Shown: piece by piece, positions 6,227 through 7,076 of the stretch
Layout of the letters: the number at the start of each line of letters is the position of its first letter
How positions within the stretch are numbered: the first letter of the stretch is position 1
Position numbers and translations under genes: made by a program
Assembly (NCBI GenBank): GCA_022600335.1
Contig: JAHZKN010000091.1
Coordinates: 1-7,076, forward strand
Length of the DNA: 7,076 nt
Reading direction: 5' to 3'
Source of the DNA: Alphaproteobacteria bacterium
GTDB lineage: Bacteria > Pseudomonadota > Alphaproteobacteria > Rhizobiales > Hyphomicrobiaceae
The notes under the pieces: generated by a model
The model's input: only the letters and a program-made list of their open reading frames with translations
Told to the model about the DNA's origin: nothing
The model's database searches: none

Positions 6227-6630
6227 TCATTGGCATCGGCAATGATCTGATCGACATCCGGCGGATTGAAGCAACTTTGGATCGCTTTGGTGATCGGTTC
6301 ATCTCACGCATATTCACGGAAACTGAACGCACTAAGTCGGAGCGGCGCGCAAATCGTGCAGCGTCCTACGCCAAGCGCTTTGCGGCGAAAGAGGCGTGTG
6401 CCAAGGCTCTTGGTACCGGGCTGAGCCGTGGGGTGTTTTGGCGTGACATGGGTGTGACGAACCTCCAGTCGGGCCGACCAACTCTGCAGCTGACCGGCGG
6501 CGCGGCGCGTCAATTGGCGCGGTTAACGCCAGCAGGTCATCAGGCGCAAATTGATTTAACCCTGACGGACGATTTTCCGCTCGCAGAAGCTGTGGTGATT
6601 ATTTCTAGCGTTGCGCTGCCGGGCAGTTAG
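6223..6630 (+). CDS. acpS: Holo-[acyl-carrier-protein] synthase
   Basis: Transfers the 4'-phosphopantetheine arm from coenzyme A to a serine of apo-acyl carrier protein, activating it for fatty acid synthesis; Mg2+-dependent and trimeric in characterised members. The 135-residue length and motifs fit: [16 protein letters not shown] with metal-binding D8, FTETER (31-36), and [15 protein letters not shown] (52-66) with E57, then the moderately conserved W..MGV and [10 protein letters not shown]. The ATG at 6223 overlaps the pdxJ stop (ATGA), suggesting translational coupling; the Shine-Dalgarno would lie inside the pdxJ tail and is weak (CGAGG, 6214-6218). lepB follows after a 150-nt gap, matching the acpS-lepB order I recall in many alphaproteobacteria. 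Confidence 0.97.
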   Translation: MIIGIGNDLIDIRRIEATLDRFGDRFISRIFTETERTKSERRANRAASYAKRFAAKEACAKALGTGLSRGVFWRDMGVTNLQSGRPTLQLTGGAARQLARLTPAGHQAQIDLTLTDDFPLAEAVVIISSVALPGS

Positions 6631-6637
6631 AGATTGA

Positions 6638-6667
6638 GCCGTGGTTTGGCGACATTTGCGCCACAGC
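6638..6667. repeat. Hairpin after acpS
   Basis: GCCGTGG (6638-6644) can pair with CCACAGC (6661-6667) with one mismatch; TGGCG (6647-6651) can alternatively pair with CGCCA (6659-6663). It starts 8 nt after the acpS stop. No T-run follows, so it could be a Rho-independent-like pause or an mRNA 3' end stabiliser at most. It overlaps a possible lepB promoter. Confidence 0.25.
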
Positions 6668-6684
6668 AGGGAAACATTTATAGC
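6656..6684 (+). promoter_or_regulatory. Possible promoter for lepB
   Basis: TTGCGC (6656-6661) and TATAGC (6679-6684) are separated by exactly 17 nt. The first matches a housekeeping -35 in its leading TTG only; the second matches -10 in its leading TATA. Located about 85-125 nt upstream of lepB in a 150-nt gap, it would give lepB a transcript independent of acpS. Pattern match by eye only. Confidence 0.25.
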
Positions 6685-6780
6685 GTCTGATCGATTGTTC
6701 GCTAATTCATGCGGAGCAAATCAGCCGGGTTCGGTGATAACAGAGCCGACGGTAACGAGGAGACTAAAGTGGGAGTGAAC

Positions 6781-7076
6781 ATGGCGACGGCGTCCCGGTC
6801 TGGTTGGGGTGAAACATTCAAGATCATAATCGAGGCGCTTATCATCGCGTTGGTTGTTCGAATCTTTTTCTACCAACCCTTCAACATTCCTTCAGGCTCA
6901 ATGAAGGAGACTTTGCTGATAGGTGATTATCTATTCGTTTCCAAATTGTCCTACGGCTACAGCCGCTACTCTTTCCCGTATGCACCAAATCTTTTTGAAG
7001 GCCGCATTTTTTCAAGTAAGCCAGAACGTGGTGATGTGGCCGTATTTAAGCTGCCACGCGATAATGAGACGGATTA
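6781..7076 (+). CDS. lepB: Signal peptidase I, 3' end cut by window edge
   Basis: Inner-membrane serine protease that cleaves signal peptides from exported proteins. The 98 complete codons present show a short N-terminus, one membrane anchor (about residues 14-30), then FYQPFNIPSGSMKETLLIGD with the catalytic serine at 40 (SGSM motif), YLFVSKLSYGYSRYS (50-64), and PERGDVAVFKLP. The catalytic lysine normally follows closely (YIKR motif) and falls just beyond the window, as does the rest of the domain. Two starts are possible in frame: ATG 6781, preceded by GGGAG (6771-6775) with a 5-nt spacer, or GTG 6769, preceded by GAGGAG (6757-6762) with a 6-nt spacer, which would add four residues. I list the ATG; the GTG is nearly as likely. 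The N-terminus is typical of alphaproteobacterial LepB, which has a single anchor, unlike the two of E. coli. Confidence 0.96.
   Translation, partial: MATASRSGWGETFKIIIEALIIALVVRIFFYQPFNIPSGSMKETLLIGDYLFVSKLSYGYSRYSFPYAPNLFEGRIFSSKPERGDVAVFKLPRDNETD

Noticed and set aside
1..7076. Mobile element, defence system or horizontally acquired island
   Set aside because: Every recognised gene is conserved housekeeping in a familiar order, with even composition and no transposase, integrase, direct-repeat boundary or tRNA.

Overview
The window is a stretch of housekeeping chromosome from an alphaproteobacterium, most likely of the order Hyphomicrobiales (Rhizobiales). The evidence is the protein character (long alphaproteobacterial omega subunit, a single bifunctional Rsh with a cysteine-less RIS region, family 5 uracil-DNA glycosylase) and the gene order glycosylase - NYN - rpoZ - rsh - DUF2062 - pdxJ - acpS - lepB, which I remember as typical of that order. 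I see no transposase, integrase, CRISPR array, tRNA or rRNA. GC content looks moderate by eye (mid-50s percent) and even across the window.

Left part, minus strand (1-1205): a family 5 uracil-DNA glycosylase, cut by the left edge, and upstream of it a LabA/DUF88-type NYN-domain protein. They are 36 nt apart and probably form one transcript reading leftward.

Centre (1206-1933): a 728-nt gene-free divergent region between the NYN gene and rpoZ. I find no convincing protein in it, but it is rich in strong inverted repeats. The best is an imperfect long-range stem (1564-1659) enclosing a perfect 7-bp hairpin. Nearby are an 8-bp perfect hairpin (1528-1559), three mutually exclusive stems around 1703-1766, and a 9-bp hairpin (1885-1909) just upstream of the rpoZ ribosome binding site. 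This is the most interesting part of the window: a candidate structured RNA and/or a structured rpoZ leader.

Right part, plus strand (1934-7076): rpoZ (omega subunit of RNA polymerase), rsh (ppGpp synthetase/hydrolase), a DUF2062 membrane protein, pdxJ (pyridoxine 5'-phosphate synthase), acpS (holo-ACP synthase, overlapping pdxJ by 4 nt) and the start of lepB (signal peptidase I), cut by the right edge before its catalytic lysine. Functionally this joins the stringent response (omega is part of a ppGpp site on RNA polymerase in E. coli; Rsh makes and degrades ppGpp) to cofactor synthesis (PLP), activation of acyl carrier protein for lipid synthesis, and protein export. No new multi-gene system is evident; the genes are conserved housekeeping genes, and the novelty, if any, lies in the intergenic RNA structure.
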